DNA from: Lachnospiraceae bacterium
GTDB lineage: Bacteria; Bacillota_A; Clostridia; Lachnospirales; Lachnospiraceae
NCBI GenBank assembly: GCA_017613055.1
Contig: JAGAES010000003.1
Location: 1 to 6,080 of the forward strand
DNA: 6,080 nt
Direction: 5' to 3'
How positions within the stretch are numbered: the first letter of the stretch is position 1; every line of letters starts with the position of its first letter. The position numbers were made by a program, and so were the translations under genes. Shown here piece by piece: positions 5,792 to 6,080 of the stretch. A model generated the notes under the pieces. That model searched no databases and was not told where the DNA came from. It worked only from the letters and a program-made list of their open reading frames with translations.

Positions 5792-5805
5792 CAAATTCAA
5801 TTCGA

Positions 5806-5991
5806 TTAAGCTTCCTGCGGGATAATCTCTTTCTTGTTGTAACTTCCGCAAGCCTTGCAAACTCTGTGAGGCATCATCAATGCGCCGCACTTGCTGCACT
5901 TAACAAGATTGGGAGCAGTCATCTTCCAGTTTGCTCTTCTGCTGTCTCTTCTGGCTTTCGAATGTTTATTCTTAGGACAAATAGCACCCAT
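5806..5991 (-). CDS. rpmF: 50S ribosomal protein L32, zinc-binding form
   Basis: L32 is a small component of the large ribosomal subunit near the peptidyl-transferase side. The 61-residue product has the basic N-terminal segment SKARRDSRRANWKM (11-24), the conserved TAPNLVKC, and a zinc ribbon with Cys32, Cys35, Cys45 and Cys48 (CSKC and CKAC around MPHRVC). It is therefore the zinc-dependent paralogue type rather than the cysteine-free form. The length and the KKEI ending are normal for the family. GGGAGGT lies about nine bases before the ATG. Many bacteria place a DUF177/YceD gene directly upstream; here a strong promoter lies just upstream instead, at the window edge. A terminator follows, so it appears to be transcribed alone or as a last gene. 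The identification is secure. Confidence 0.97.
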   Translation of the reverse strand: MGAICPKNKHSKARRDSRRANWKMTAPNLVKCSKCGALMMPHRVCKACGSYNKKEIIPQEA

Positions 5992-6000
5992 GTCACTTAC

Positions 6001-6008
6001 ACCTCCCT
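6001..6008 (-). promoter_or_regulatory. Ribosome binding site of rpmF
   Basis: AGGGAGGT on the minus strand, nine bases before the ATG at 5991, supports the MGAIC start rather than an internal one. Confidence 0.8.
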
Positions 6009-6021
6009 TTGGTCTATTGCC

Positions 6022-6037
6022 CGGACCGCATCGTCCG
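6022..6037 (-). other. Small hairpin in the rpmF leader
   Basis: CGGAC and GTCCG form a 5-bp stem around a six-base loop, between the predicted rpmF transcription start (about 6047) and the Shine-Dalgarno. It has no U tract and is not a terminator. It could be an autoregulatory leader element or only a chance structure. Confidence 0.3.
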
Positions 6038-6053
6038 AAGCGCGCATAGTGAA

Positions 6054-6080
6054 ATTATAGCGAGTGAACCCCGGTTTGTC
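6054..6080 (-). promoter_or_regulatory. rpmF promoter, -35 box cut by the window edge
   Basis: A perfect TATAAT (6054-6059) is preceded, 17 bp upstream, by GACA (6077-6080), the last four bases of a consensus TTGACA whose first two lie outside the window. Transcription would start near 6047 and give a leader of about 56 nt. A strong promoter fits a ribosomal protein gene. Confidence 0.75.

Noticed and set aside
5997..6080. End of a DUF177/YceD gene upstream of rpmF
   Set aside because: An open frame reaches the edge and stops at 5997, but its peptide (ending RASDDAVRAIDQREV) does not resemble the DUF177 C-terminus, and a near-perfect promoter lies inside it.

Overview
The window looks like a chromosomal segment from a Bacillota of class Clostridia, most likely Lachnospiraceae. 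This rests on the four-cysteine L32 with its MGAICPKNK-type N-terminus, the strong Shine-Dalgarno sequences before nearly every gene, the sigma-A-type promoters, the stand-alone YprB-type nuclease and the DUF4037-type protein. Base composition is moderate, near 50% GC in the genes. No mobile-element gene, tRNA or rRNA is visible.

Left part (1-1745): the 5' two thirds of ruvA run leftward off the window. They are separated by a 175-bp divergent promoter region from a rightward gene for a DnaQ/RNase H-fold exonuclease of the YprB type. That gene has a near-consensus extended -10 promoter. A hairpin with U tracts on both sides (1751-1778) serves as a bidirectional terminator between it and the leftward operon.

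Middle (1784-5307): a tightly packed leftward operon of four genes. In transcription order these encode a four-helix membrane protein, a membrane-anchored extracellular protein with degenerate YD/Rhs-like repeats, a small TPR protein, and a DUF4037-type protein with a nucleotidyltransferase-fold signature. Spacings are 23 bp, a 1-bp TGATG stop/start overlap, and a 35-bp overlap with an internal Shine-Dalgarno. This implies one transcript and translational coupling. The joint function is unknown.

Right part (5308-6080): a 498-bp non-coding stretch lies between the operon and rpmF (L32). It holds the most striking object in the window: twelve GGTACC-like palindromes whose starts alternate by exactly 28 and 25 bp, eleven intervals without one deviation (5411-5709). 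The spacers are largely divergent. The array can also be read as six 34-bp inverted repeats on a 53-bp lattice, about five helical turns. It begins 23 bp upstream of a candidate -35 box of the operon, so a multi-site operator or nucleoprotein scaffold is a reasonable but unproven reading. rpmF has its own promoter, cut by the window edge, and a strong intrinsic terminator that separates it from the array.
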